From assembly GCA_014281115.1 (NCBI GenBank), contig JACONQ010000014.1:682001-746000 (forward strand): a stretch of DNA of 64,000 nucleotides, given 5' to 3'. The stretch comes from Laburnicola sp. R22_1. Its lineage: Eukaryota; Ascomycota; Dothideomycetes; Pleosporales; Didymosphaeriaceae. The notes under the pieces were generated by a model that saw only the letters and a program-made list of their open reading frames with translations, was not told where the DNA came from and did no database searches. A program made the translations under genes and the position numbers. Of this stretch, positions 23,811 to 34,975 are shown piece after piece (within the stretch, counting starts at the first letter, position 1; each line of letters starts with the position of its first letter).

Positions 23811-24349
23811 TATGCAGGGCCTAAATGCCATCGGGTTTGTAAAGGCTCTCAACCTGGGACAGAACATTACTGGGCCTTGGCCCAATGCGCAGGTGGTACT
23901 TCGGTCTTGATTGACCCGGCTCCAACTTCCTCACGAGGCCAATGCTGGAAAGTGGACGTTAGTGTTGGCTTGTCAAGTTGTCGCTGGATGTGTCAACATG
24001 GGTCGAGGTCCCCTGAATGTGGACCTCATGTTTCGGTACTCGCGGATAGTTGCGCATATCTATCTTCAGTGCACGTCCTTTGTCAGAACCTCAGGTCCAA
24101 GTCGCGCTGTGGCCCGTACTCAGGGGTAAGACACCCACAATACCACCGCTCCGAAGACGGCAGTGACACAGACAAAACGGCCTCATTCAAGCCTGTTCAT
24201 CTACTGCAGTCTAAGGGAAAACTGGAACGATCGGCGCATAACAAGCCTGTCGCAACCGCTCTTTGCTGTAGACGGCGACATCAAACGACAGGGCGAAGAT
24301 AGCGCGGGGCTGTTCATGCCCGTAACCGGTTCACGGGTTACAGTGAGAC
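23811..24349. other. Intergenic between RIP block and fyv7
   Basis: Base composition returns to normal at about 23,811. A 141-codon frame on + lacks any domain and overlaps others. This stretch probably includes the fyv7 3' UTR. Confidence 0.45.
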
Positions 24350-25012
24350 TCATGACCTGCCCACTAAGCGCCTCGCCTTCTCCAACAGGACGGTACTCTC
24401 GCGACCCAGCTTCCGCTGTCCATTCCGACCGTTCCGTGCCTTGGCCATGGTTCTCCGGAACCGTTCTCTTTCCGCCAGCTTCCTTGCGCGCTCCTCCTCT
24501 GCCTCTTCGCGAGCTTTCTGTTGTGCTTCTGCCTGTTCCTTCTTCTGGCGCCCAAGTTCGGCCTCCTTCTCGAACGGCTGTGGGCGCGGTCGTCGCTTTC
24601 TTCGTCGCCCCGAATCGGTCGGGGCTGGGGCTGGCTCCGGCGAGCGTTCTTCTAACATCTTGATCCGGTCTGGATGTAGCTCCAGGGTGGGCTCGGGAGC
24701 GTCTTGAACGGCGGCCTCGTCGTTGCTCTCATCCTCGCGATAGTAGGCGGGGTTCTGCTCGGCCACGTCTTCGCGCGCTTTCACCTTGGCATACTCCTTC
24801 TTTAGTTTGGCTTTGTGTATGAGGGCCTTCTTGATCTTTTGCACTGCGCAGACGGTCTGTCAGCCACGGCAAGCGGTCATGGTGGGCGGGTCATGCGAAC
24901 CTTTTCGCCTGTGGACGCCGTCGGGGAGATTCGCAGGGCCGACGGAAAAGCCTTGCTTCTGTTTCTTGGCGGGTGCGGTTGCACCGTCGTCGCGCGGGCG
25001 CTTCGCGGCCAT
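24350..25012 (-). CDS. fyv7: rRNA-processing protein FYV7 family
   Basis: Model: complement(join(24350..24843,24901..25012)), 201 aa, with a 57-bp intron (GTTCGC donor, GCGCAG acceptor). The junction falls inside the conserved segment [19 protein letters not shown]. The N-terminus is basic ([10 protein letters not shown]...), followed by [12 protein letters not shown]. The C-terminal half is a long charged helix rich in Glu, Arg and Ala ([20 protein letters not shown]), as in the family. FYV7 proteins act in 18S rRNA maturation within the small-subunit processome in the nucleolus. The first exon carries the start Met in an otherwise short frame, so it is easy to miss. The gene is divergent from the Atos-type gene. 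Confidence 0.9.
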
Positions 25013-25623
25013 GTCGACGGGAGCGTCGTCGCGGGTTGCGGTGTGGATTTTGGCAGAGCAGCGGACGATGACGAGGGAAGTTTGTGTGCCAAGGCGACAG
25101 GCTTGGCAAGCGGTGAAGGGCTCGCCTCGTAGTGCTTGCGGTCACTCCACGTCCACAATGATGAGTCAGGCTTGGTTGCAACCGTACTACCGTAGTGACA
25201 TCTGTGCAGTCATTGTGCGTCGCGTGACGGTGGCCGGGGAAGTGGACTGCTCGTGCCCTCTCGGGCTGCTCTCCGCTCTGCTGTGCTGCTCCGCTGGCCG
25301 TTGTCCAGCTCCAGCGTTCAGCATCCTTCACCAGCGACCGTCGCGCCGCAGCTCCACGTTCCGGTTTCGCCTCTGAAGCTGCGGGTGGAGCCAGCGCACC
25401 ACTTATTTGCGCAAACACGACCAGTAGTCGCTCCTGCCAGCGCCTGGTCCCGTCCCCGTTCCGTCCCCGCCGTCACACCTGCCTTGTCCCGCTCTCGGCG
25501 TCCCCAGCTCCAGCTCCAGCTCCAGCTCCTGCACCTGCTCGCTGTGTCTGCTCCCTTCTACTAGCCTGACTCTGCCGCCCCTCTCGATTCCCATGTTCCT
25601 ATGCACAGAAGACGGCCTTGACC
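25013..25623. promoter_or_regulatory. Divergent promoter, fyv7 / Atos-type gene
   Basis: A 611-bp gap between opposed start codons. The right part is CT-rich, including a CAGCTC run at about 25,503-25,531 (cagctccagctccagctc). No other gene is evident. Confidence 0.4.
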
Positions 25624-28117
25624 ATGCCGATATTCCATGATCCAGACGAACGCCGCCCGCAGCGGCCGGCCTCGCAGTCCGCGTCATGGCACGACCACGA
25701 GAGAGCTTGGAAAGCTGCCAATGCCCATGAAAGAACACTCCTGGCCAACACGAGCCCCGCACATGCCACCCCGTCCACTTCCGCCCTGGATGTCGAGGCC
25801 GCTTCTCCTGGTCGTGCTCGAAAGCTGTCTATGCTTGATCGTGTCGAGTTGATAGAGCGGCTAAAGACGAACAGCCCGTCGCGCCAGCACTTGCAGCATG
25901 TGGGTTTTGCAGAGCCTCTGTTGTCTCTGAAGGCCCATGGGACGTATTCGCTATCGACAAACGCTGACTCTTACGCAGAATGGCCGACACGGTACCGCCA
26001 GTCCTGAGTCCCGGCCAGCTTCCCAAGACCAATCCCCAACGCCGCTACTTTCGCCCGCTCGCCACAAGTCCCCGTGCCCTGGCACACCCGATCCGCTTCG
26101 AGACCATGCTTCAGCAGGCTTGGACATAGAACGACCGCGCTCGGCTTTGCACTCGGGAGACTTTAGGGAAAAGAAGGACCATGATCCGCATCATGGAGGG
26201 GCATCCTCTAGCATACCTCTGGCTACCTCACCCGTGGTTCCATGGCATCACTCGTTTCCGACAGCTGCGCGTCCCGAAAGCCGGGTGGGACCTTCTCACT
26301 CTGCCGGGAAAGCTTTGACGGATGCGCAACAACCCACCACCCGGGCGAGAGCAATGTCGCAGTCATCCTTCTCATCCTTTGCCTTTCTGCCACCAACCAG
26401 CCCTCTTGTGCAGCAGTCGAACAATACTGACTTGGACTTTTCTTCACGACCTGGCTCAAGACAGTCCTCTACAAGTCCAGAGCGAAGCACCAGACGCCGC
26501 ACATTTTCCCCGCCATCGTTCAAAACTTATCAGTCGAGTGAGATGGCAGCATCTGTTTCGGACACTCCAGCCGCGCGTCATATCAAAAAGGACTCAATGC
26601 CATATCAAGCACATCAGCCGAGGCGATCGCTCACTTGCTTGAACCACTTCCAGCCGCACTCCACTCCGCAGATACCACTCCTAAGCTCACGTAGACCATC
26701 ATTTTCCTCGGATGCGTCACCACTGCATCATGCACCGATGGTGGGTTCTTACGAAGAGTCGATCTTACGTGGAAGAATGTCGACTACCCCGTCAAGGCCT
26801 TTAAATTTCATCGCTAAGATTGGAGTTCTCGGCAAGGGCCAATGTAGATCAAGTCTCAAGTGTCCGCCTCATGTAACTGTGCCTTTCCCTGCTGTTTTCT
26901 ATAGCTACAATACTGCAAACGGACGCATATCGGATGACTCACCCAGCCCTTATGTGGGACTCGTGGACCTCGAGAACTCTCTGGCTCCCCCAGAGGAAAG
27001 TACTGAAGCTGACAAACGGAAGCGGCGTCACACGATGCATGATCCCGGCTATGAAGCCCTGGACACACGTGTGGAGCATGATGAGCACCTCCCGTGCAGA
27101 TCCAAAGAGGACCTTCGACGAAGGGAGAAGAAAAAACGAAGGTCGACCTCGCCCAAAGCTCCGCCAGGGGGAAGCTATCGCATTCCGGAGCAAGGTCAGC
27201 TCCAGATGGTGATCAAGAACCCCAACAAGACCGCCGTCAAGTTGTTTCTTGTTCCCTACAATTTGTCGGACATGGAACCTGGCCAGAAGACTTTCATCAG
27301 ACAGCGCAGCTACTCCGCAGGCCCTATTATTGACATGCCGCTCTCGTCCCGCAACAACCTGGGTACCGATCGTCCAGAAGCTTCCCTGAGTAATTCTGAT
27401 GACCCCAACGATCGACCTATTCTACGCTATTTGATCCATTTGCATATATGTTGCACTTCCAAAGGCCGTTACTATCTATACAAGAGCATCCGTGTTGTCT
27501 TTGCGAACCGAGTGCCTGATGGTAAAGAGAAGCTCCGCAACGAAATTCAGCTTCCGGAACCTCGGTACAGCACATACAGGGCAGGACGGGATTCATTGGC
27601 GTCACAAGCCCCTTCATCCTCAGCAACCCAACTCACAGCCGAAAAAGCATTACGTCGCCGCAGTGCGGGAATATCTTTATCACATCATTTGCAGAACCAA
27701 GGGGGAGGTGTGAGCTCAAGGCATCATCCACAGCTTCCTCCTCCAGCAGTGGAGTTCACAGGCGGACCCTCTCATCGTGCCGACTTCAGCTCTCCCATGT
27801 CTGCGATGGAGCCGATTCCATTCAGTTTGACTCGAATCCCTTCGCTCTTATCCCGTCCTCTGTCTCCGGATTATATGGATGTCGATGTAGGACCGTTCAG
27901 ATCGCGCGGTGGATACACCTCGCCCATCAACCCCAACGCTACGTCCAGTTCTGGCGACGAAACCACATCGTTCGAAAAGTTGAGCAAGGGTGATATCGGG
28001 TACGGAGGTAACGCATTTTGCAGCGTCGGCGGTTCGCCCACGTCCCCCAGCGCAGGGCTTCTGGCCAAACGACTTCGTGGGCTTGACGTTGAGCCGGGAG
28101 ATGATCCCGTTTCATAG
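25624..28117 (+). CDS. Atos / meiotic chromosome-segregation domain protein
   Basis: Model: join(25624..25899,25979..28117), 804 aa, with one 79-bp intron (donor GTGGGT, acceptor ACGCAG, phase 0). The first exon adds 92 residues (MPIFHDPDERRPQRP...). About residues 340-405 match the Atos/DUF4210 domain: GSYEESILRGRMSTTPSRPL, FIAKIGVLGKGQC, CPPHVTVPFPAVFYSY. About 490-620 match the C-terminal chromosome-segregation domain: GQLQMVIKNPNKTAVKLFLV, GQKTFIRQRSYS, RYLIHLHICCTSKGRYYLY. The rest is Ser/Pro-rich and probably disordered. Family members in yeasts have been linked to meiotic chromosome segregation, and Atos is a nuclear protein in animals. The molecular activity here is unknown. Family assignment is strong. 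Confidence 0.9.
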
Positions 28118-29239
28118 CCTGTGTTGTGCTCACACCTTATTTGTTCCTTCTTGGCGTTAGATATACATACTACATTTCTTTCAAGGATATATACCCTAGG
28201 CATTTCTATTAGCATAAGGGTCGATGGTTCATGGAGTTTCGCGGTTACTTTTATGTTCACATATACCCCACTCTCGCGGTACTTAAGTCGCGTTTTCATA
28301 TGTATTTAGCGCTGTTGAACAGATACTATAGCAAGACTGTGTCGGTTGGAATTTATTTCGCAGAATATTTAGACTTTTTGACTGCAGGGGAAGCTAGTCG
28401 CATGTCGATTATCGGGTCCATGATTGTTTCTCTTAACATTGTGTAGTTTATATCAGCCATAAGAAACTAGGAGCAGCTCAACCTATAGTACATACCTAGC
28501 GATACCCTTCACACACACACACACACATATACTAATAACCTACCCTTAACAACACTGTCCTACACGAGGCCAAACTCACACATCAACTCCCATGCCACCT
28601 ACCCTAATTACCAACACGAACTCCCACTCTGGAAGAATCGCAAAGAATCGCCCACAAAAGCCCTTATCGCACGCATCTCAGCCACCGAATTGGAAAAAAC
28701 TGGGTAGTGCACTCCGTGCGTAGTGGACGGTGACATCATTTTAATATGCGCATATGAAGGGTAGAGTGGGCGGTGTTAAGCGAGGGGGAGTGCTCGTGTT
28801 CGGAGCATTGGCGGAGGAGGTAATGGATAGTGTGCGGTGCGTTATTGAGTTCGCATAGGGGTTTTTTGAAAGGCAGTGGGGCGTATTATTGGTTCGGTGG
28901 TGAAGTTGGGTTGGGGTTGGGGTTGATTGTGGGATGGATGGATGGATGGGTTGTATATTTGGCCCCGGCCTCAGATAATAGACGGATGGATTAATACGAT
29001 AGAAGTGCGCGAGGGTATTTATTCTACCTAGCCACAGGTCGTTGGACATATATTCCCGACGTCTAGATCCAGGACACTGCGAATAAAGGTCGCTCAGTCA
29101 GTACCCCAAATCCTGGTTCTACCCTTAAATACACATACTTCCGAACCTGCACGTCTCCACTCAAAACCTACCTACCTACCTACACTTCAAACCCCACCCT
29201 CCTATTCCACGTCAAAACGCTCCACTCAATCTACCAACG
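28118..29239. other. Intergenic with microsatellites
   Basis: No supported gene. It holds an (AC)n run at 28,510-28,526, a (GGAT)n run at about 28,932-28,949 and a (CCTA)n run at about 29,166-29,183. The last 60 bases are CT-rich and CA-rich and lead into the small secreted-protein gene. Confidence 0.55.
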
Positions 29240-29461
29240 ATGAAGCTCTACCTTCTCGCAGCTTTCCTCTCCACCGCGCTCGCCTCGCCAGCGCCCAAGG
29301 ATCCTTACCCTGCGCCCTGTGGTCGTTCCGACCCATCGGGCATCTGTACGACTAAGCCGAAATGCTATGCTTTGGGGGGTTTTTATATGCAGAGGGATTG
29401 CACGTTCTATAATGTGTTGGATATTGGCTGCTGCTATGGTGTTCCGGGGAAGAAGGACTAG
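29240..29461 (+). CDS. Small secreted cysteine-rich protein (effector-like)
   Basis: A single exon of 73 aa. The first 16 residues (MKLYLLAAFLSTALAS) form a clear signal peptide with an Ala-x-Ser cleavage site. The mature chain of about 57 residues has six Cys at 27, 36, 42, 54, 64 and 65, including a C-C pair, so three disulfides are possible. I recognise no family. The composition (Gly, Pro, Tyr, Cys) suits an apoplastic or cell-surface protein. It lies alone in a gene-poor gap of 1.1 kb on the left and 1.4 kb on the right. The effector role is only inferred from size and cysteine content. The CAACG sequence before the ATG gives a fair start context. Confidence 0.75.
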   Translation: MKLYLLAAFLSTALASPAPKDPYPAPCGRSDPSGICTTKPKCYALGGFYMQRDCTFYNVLDIGCCYGVPGKKD

Positions 29462-30828
29462 GTTGGATGGATAGCTAGTGAAACGGGGGAAGGGGGAAGA
29501 TCGGGTGTGTGGTTGGACTGGGGGTGGCGAGGGATGGGCATGGGTAGGGTAGGAATCAAGGGATTTCACGTTGTTGAGAGAAGGCGCTCAGTGAGTGATT
29601 GTGTTGTGGTGTATGGGGTGTGACTCATTGTTAGGTAGTCGACTGGGCATTTCATGCATGTCCAGGAACAGATTCCCATGCGATTGCTGGGACCTTTGCA
29701 ACTATTTAGCAGCAGAGTTGAACGTTTTCTTCCTCTTCGCGCTGGGAGAAGATGTGCCCGACCGAGAAGGATGGTCGTATCATGGCAACCACTTCTGACG
29801 TGTGGTTGTAGACTGCTATTACTGAAAATGTAAATGCGCGTTTTAGAGGAGAATGTAGTTGTGCTCTTTGTACTCGTTACCGCAATCAACGAAACCATGT
29901 GAACTATCTGGAGTACCAAAATCGATGCCGCAAATTGCACCAAATCTTGGGTATTTTCTTTCTTTCGGAAAAGGCCTTTGGGGATAATCGTTTCGATCGG
30001 AAGGTGGTCGCTTTTTTGCGTCCAGTTTTAGACTTCTAAAGCTCGCACTGCCGGCGCAGTCTTCCCGTTCGTTTTTTCCTGCTTCACTGAGAGATGGCCA
30101 TTGATGTACTGCTCATTGCCTTATCTTATTGCGTTAGTTATCCAACGCTGAATATTGCCAGTCCTATTACCAGGCTAGGAACAGTGGTCCATACCGGGCT
30201 AGAGGTGGACGGCTTACACCTTCAAAGATATCTGCAATGGATAGAAGCCCTTCAACCCAACAGCCCCACGGCCTTGCTCCCTTGATCAGCAGTTCTTCTC
30301 TTATCAGCATGCAGCATTGAGCGATTGATTGGCGAGTCGCACGTACCCAGGAGAAATGCGGAATCTGTCTTCATCCGGCATATACGTGCTGCTGTGACAC
30401 TAGTAAGCACCGGACCCCTTCTCTTTTACCGGAAGGACACAAGGTCACTAGTCACTCATCGTGGATGCAGCAATGTCGTGCAATGGTGACAAAAAGTAAA
30501 GTGAAATCCATCGAGAGGTTGTTCGAAGAAGCAAAAACAACGTATTGGCGGATCTTTTGACACCCTTCTCATTTCAATACGGGGAGCGGACTCCAGATGG
30601 CGTAGAGGGGGTGTATTATACCCGCCGCCAAGCTGCTTGATACTACACAACTCCAGAGGCGTGGAGCCATGCCTTTTAGGGCCAAGTGTACGCCGGAACA
30701 ACCCAATCCTAGATGCCCCAGCCGACTCCACCACCTACCTCATCACGACTTACCGACTGTACAGGCCGCATTAACGAAGATAGCGAGAAGGTTTTGCGCC
30801 CTACGAGCCTTAGCTATCTAAAGCCGGT
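29462..30828. other. Intergenic, no gene supported
   Basis: Only short domain-free frames on both strands. It includes the 3' UTR of the secreted-protein gene and the promoter of the Zn2Cys6 gene. Confidence 0.5.
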
Positions 30829-32346
30829 ATGGCGGGTGGGTTACGCAAGTTCCACACTAAGAGTCGGAATGGCTGTAGCCAGTGTAAAAAACGGAGGAAG
30901 AAGGTAAGGCTCCACTCATTACTTGTCAGGAAAAACACCATAGCCTTGGAAGGACAAACACCCACTGGGCATTTCGACTGCATATGATGGGACTTTAGGG
31001 CGAGTGCGCGGCTAACATACCCTCTGCAGTGCGACATGCAGATGCCAAAGTGTGGGAATTGCACAAGGCGGGGATCCACGTGCGACTTTACGGCGTGGAG
31101 CGCAGCAATCCGCCCGATCATGGAGAAAGCGTTCGCCCAGTTAGCTCCCCTGCATCTTACCCCATACCACGTTCGAAGCACTGATCGATATCGCAGGACC
31201 CTACCTACAGAAGATGCTTTAGCCTACCCGATGCCGTTAGCTAGCTTCGATGCAGAGGACCTGCGCCTGCTTCGACATTATGCAACCACGTCCTGCCTTA
31301 CTCTTGCACCGAAAGACACGCTGCATCTCTTCCAAGTCAACGTGCCGGGCGAGGCCAAGTCCCATTTGTACTTGATGCACAGCGTTCTAGCCTTCTCCGC
31401 GCTGCATCTTTCCGTCATCGATATCCGTAATCGAGATCGGCATATAGCGAATGCGTTCAAACAACACCACCAAGCTCTAGCCAATTTTCGCGACTCGGTA
31501 AAAGAGGTCAATTTCGACAATGGAGGCGCCATCACAGCGTTTTCGTTCTTGACTCTCGTCTATACCATTGGTCTTCCCATCGTTTTTGGTTTCGAAAGCA
31601 CAAAGAGTCCTCTAGAGTCCTTTCTTGAAATCCTCCAGGTGCTCCGGGGAGCCTGGGTTGCTCTTGGGCCCAATATGTCTGGCGTCGAGAACGGTAGCTT
31701 GCGAGAACTGGTCAAGCCGCGGCCCATCGAGCACAGGAAATGTTTAATGCATGCCATAGGCGGGAAAGTGGTACTCTCCCTCTGCCATTTCCTAGACATC
31801 TCTCCCGTCGTCGAAGACGAGAACCGACAAATCTATCTCGACGCTTTGATGAACTGGGAAAGATTCTTCATGAACTCGCCTTGCAAGCCGCCCCTCTGGG
31901 CGAACGCTCTCGTCTGGACAATGGCCGCTCCGCATGCGTATTTCGAGCTCTTGATGCAAAAGAAACCTTTCGCGCTCATCATCTTCGCAACCTGGGCCAT
32001 AGCACTGGTCCGTGCTCCGAACATGTGGTTCAACGCATGGGCAAAAGAAGTGGTCGCTGACATCTGGCAAATGTCGGACGAAGAGACTAGGAAGGCATTG
32101 ATGTGGCCGGCAGAAGTATGCGGCATCATCCCAAAGAACATGCATCCACAGGGTTGCGTATGCTGGGAGTGTCGCGAAGGCCACCCTGACATCAGTGTGC
32201 GCGACTCTGCAGCCGCGGTCTTGGTGGACAGAACGAAGCAAGAGCAGGACATGTTAGGAGAGAGTCCAAAGTCACATACCGTTCAGCCCTTTACGATTAT
32301 AGAGCAGCCTGCTTTTCATAATCTGGTCAAGGGTGTTATGAAGTAA
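30829..32346 (+). CDS. Zn2Cys6 transcription factor, Upc2-like
   Basis: Model: join(30829..30903,31030..32346), 463 aa, with a 126-bp phase-0 intron (GTAAGG donor, CTGCAG acceptor). The intron splits the zinc cluster. Exon 1 ends KSRNGCSQCKKRRKK and exon 2 opens CDMQMPKCGNCTRRGSTCDF. Together they give C-x2-C-x6-C-x6-C-x2-C-x6-C, with Cys at 16, 19, 26, 33, 36 and 43. The short N-terminus before the cluster and the body with LMHSVLAFSALHLSVI resemble the sterol-uptake-control (Upc2) group of C6 factors, which read nutrient or lipid signals. Without exon 1 the protein would lack half its DNA-binding domain. No metabolic cluster lies beside it, so targets are unknown. Confidence 0.9.
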
Positions 32347-33394
32347 TGGAACACCTTCCCTCGACGGATCGGGCGGTTTCTTTGCTCATTCTCCTTGCGA
32401 ACGAGACACGAAGGTACGCTCACTGTTTCGGACGAGAACAACCAATAAGCCTACGCCTCATGCGTGGAGTCAAACGGAGTCTCTGGACCCTCGTTTGTTG
32501 AGAGGCATTCTGGATTTTCCATTCAGTCCTTTCCGTATACGCGTTACGCAACGGTTAGCAAGAATGCCATTTGCTGCCACACCTGAGCTAGTCCGTCCAC
32601 AAGGCTCGGCGCTTTCCGCAGTGCGAGAGTTGGTTTTCATTCCCGCGATGCTCGGCATCGTGCACGGACGCACCCGATCGGACTTCTGCTTACTTGTTTG
32701 AGGCGTAGTGGTATGAGGCGCCCCATAGTTCAGGGAACCAGCCCTTCACTCGGGCGCGGTCTGGACAAGAGTACACCGGACATCGAAGCAAGCGCGCATT
32801 TCGCAAATGCACGACTATTCACATTATGGCCAGGGCGCCTATGTGTGGATCGGGCATCCGTGCGGACTTGTCATTTTAGGTCCCACTATGTCTGAGTTCG
32901 CGCGCGGCCATCCAATCACAAAAGCCTAGAGACTCCCTGCCTACTTTCATCCTGTTCCCAAAGTCCAGCATTCAGAGATCTTAGTTTTTAATTGTTTCGC
33001 ATTGGGGCACATTTATTTTCTCCTTACAGAAACGCATGCAAACAAATTACCCCGGCGCTTGGATTTAAGGTTCGCCGATCCCCCCAGGTTGGTTGACCGT
33101 GTGATTGCGAACTGCATCCCCGTACCCTCCCTTGGCGACGGTGTTGTTATAAGGACAAGGGAGTTCCGGAGGCACGGCTTCGTTCTTCGACTCCGTTTGT
33201 TGTCTACCAACGCTCACGCTCTTTTCTCTTGTGTCGCTCCCTCCGCGCTCCTACTGGACGCTGTCACTCGTTTCAAACACTACCGGGCTCGATTGAATTG
33301 TTGTGTCAAGAGCAGGACTTTGCGCGCTACCTCTTTCAGCATTCGCATAAAAGCAGCTTCATATCAACCAACCAATCAACCAATCGAGTTCAAT
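32347..33394. other. Intergenic, no gene supported
   Basis: Short overlapping frames without domains. The last 40 bases carry accaaccaatcaaccaat, a CA-rich leader before the next start codon. Confidence 0.5.
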
Positions 33395-34085
33395 ATGCGC
33401 ACCTCCCTCGCCATCTTCGCTCTCGTGAGCGCCGTCCCCGCTCTTGTAGCTGCCCAACCCACCTACGGCTCCTCTCCAAGCTCTAGCTCTACACCTTGCA
33501 GCTCCACTCCCACCCCTACCCCCGCTCCCGTCTCCAGCGCCCCTGCCATCTACACCTCTGTTCCCTCCGGTCCCACGTACGGTTCAGGTTCAGGCTCAGA
33601 TTCCGCCCCCATCCCAGTATGTTCCTCCCCGCCCTCCCCAAAACCGCAACCCTAACCCCCAAACCCAGGACGACCGCAACTCCGGCGCCGCCACCATCTA
33701 CAAAGCCCAGAAACTCCGCGGCCAATACATGCCCACCGACTACACGCCCCTCCCCGCCGACGGCAGCTGCCTCGACCTGAGCAGCCTGTACGGCGCATGG
33801 GAAGGCAAGACGCGCAGCTTAGTCGTGCAAGCGGGCTACAAGTGCAATTTTTACACGTACGTCTAGAGCTTCCCAAACCTTACAATTTTTTTCAAGCGAA
33901 AGAAAAAAAATACGGGCAAAACACTAACCCTGGACGGTTTTGGTATATATAGCGAATTCGCCTGCGCATCCACCACACCCCTCTGCCTCGACGCCACAGA
34001 CAAGAAAATCACAATGGAGAAGCTCGACAAGGAATTCGATAGCAAGATCATGAGTGTAAAGTGTGAGAAGGTGGTCGCATCTTAG
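33395..34085 (+). CDS. Secreted protein with Ser/Thr/Pro linker and Cys-rich C-terminal domain
   Basis: Model: join(33395..33616,33669..33856,33953..34085), 180 aa, with introns of 52 and 96 bp. Residues 1-20 (MRTSLAIFALVSAVPALVAA) are a signal peptide. Residues about 25-75 are Ser/Thr/Pro/Gly-rich and probably O-glycosylated. The C-terminal domain of about 105 residues has Cys in GSCLDL, YKCNFYTEFACAS, PLCLD and SVKCEK. Its pattern of short beta segments (Y..F..C......I.S.KC) recalls a beta/gamma-crystallin-like fold, but I cannot confirm this. It could be a wall protein, an antimicrobial protein or an effector. A plain open-frame reading would stop after residue 87 with a false tail, so the introns matter. 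Confidence 0.8.
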
Positions 34086-34975
34086 CTACACACAACAACA
34101 AACAATATCTCTCACACTACCCCTCCCCCATCATACCTCCTCCGAGACCCGAAACCCTCTTCCTCACTCGCGCACCCCACCACATCTAGATAGCTACCTA
34201 AGGTCCCTTCTACCTTCTAGCAGAACACAACAACCCACGACCACGCGCATCTCGCACTTTTTTTTTCTTCGATTCAAAGAGATGCGCGTGCGCGGGCTGG
34301 CTGGCTGGTAGATAGACCTTGTAATGATAATTTGTTATCTCTATGTTTTTTCGTGTGTAGTAGATGTTGTAGCGGCGGGTGCGTGGGTGGATGAACGTGA
34401 ATGAATCTTTGAATGAGTGACGTGCGAGTTTTAGAGAGGGGTTTGAGGTTTGCTTGTTTTGGTTTGTTTTTTTGCTTGCTGGTGAATTTAGTGTGGCGAG
34501 GAGAGAGTTTTACTAAGAACTTTTGTATATACCTTTTGCAGTAGCTGTGCTTGTCTGCGCTCCTTCGTAGGCTTTTCAAAGCCTTCTCAGCTCATCAACC
34601 CTCTCTACTCATCCCCACACACCCACACAAATGCACTCATCGCATCTAAGCTGCAATTCGCAAAATTATATATTAAACAAAACTATTACAAGTTCCAATC
34701 CCCAAACAACGAAGGTAGCAAAAGAAACAACTCACCCCCCAGAACAAACAAAGTAAGTATGTATACAAGCTAAGAGACCCGCCCATCCGCAAACGACGAG
34801 ACTGGAATGAACCACATACTTTTCTGACAAACGCCGACCCTACCGACCCTCAAATTAAAAAATCCGGGCCTCAGCGCAGCGCTAACCACGATTTAAAAAA
34901 AGGCGTTGGTTTGACAGAGAGAAAAGGAAGAGATGTGGGCCCGCCCAGGTGTCTTTACGAGCAATACAAAGCTCG
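34086..34975. other. Convergent 3' region, no gene
   Basis: This lies between the ends of the secreted-protein gene and STU1. It is rich in A/T runs and CA stretches, consistent with two facing 3' UTRs. No domain-bearing frame is present. Confidence 0.5.

Noticed and set aside
23877..24302. 141-codon + frame beside the RIP block
   Set aside because: No domain. It overlaps competing frames and lies in the fyv7 3' flank.
24162..34085. Secondary-metabolite cluster around the Zn2Cys6 factor
   Set aside because: No backbone synthase, P450, transporter or tailoring enzyme lies nearby. Neighbours are FYV7, an Atos-type protein and two secreted proteins.
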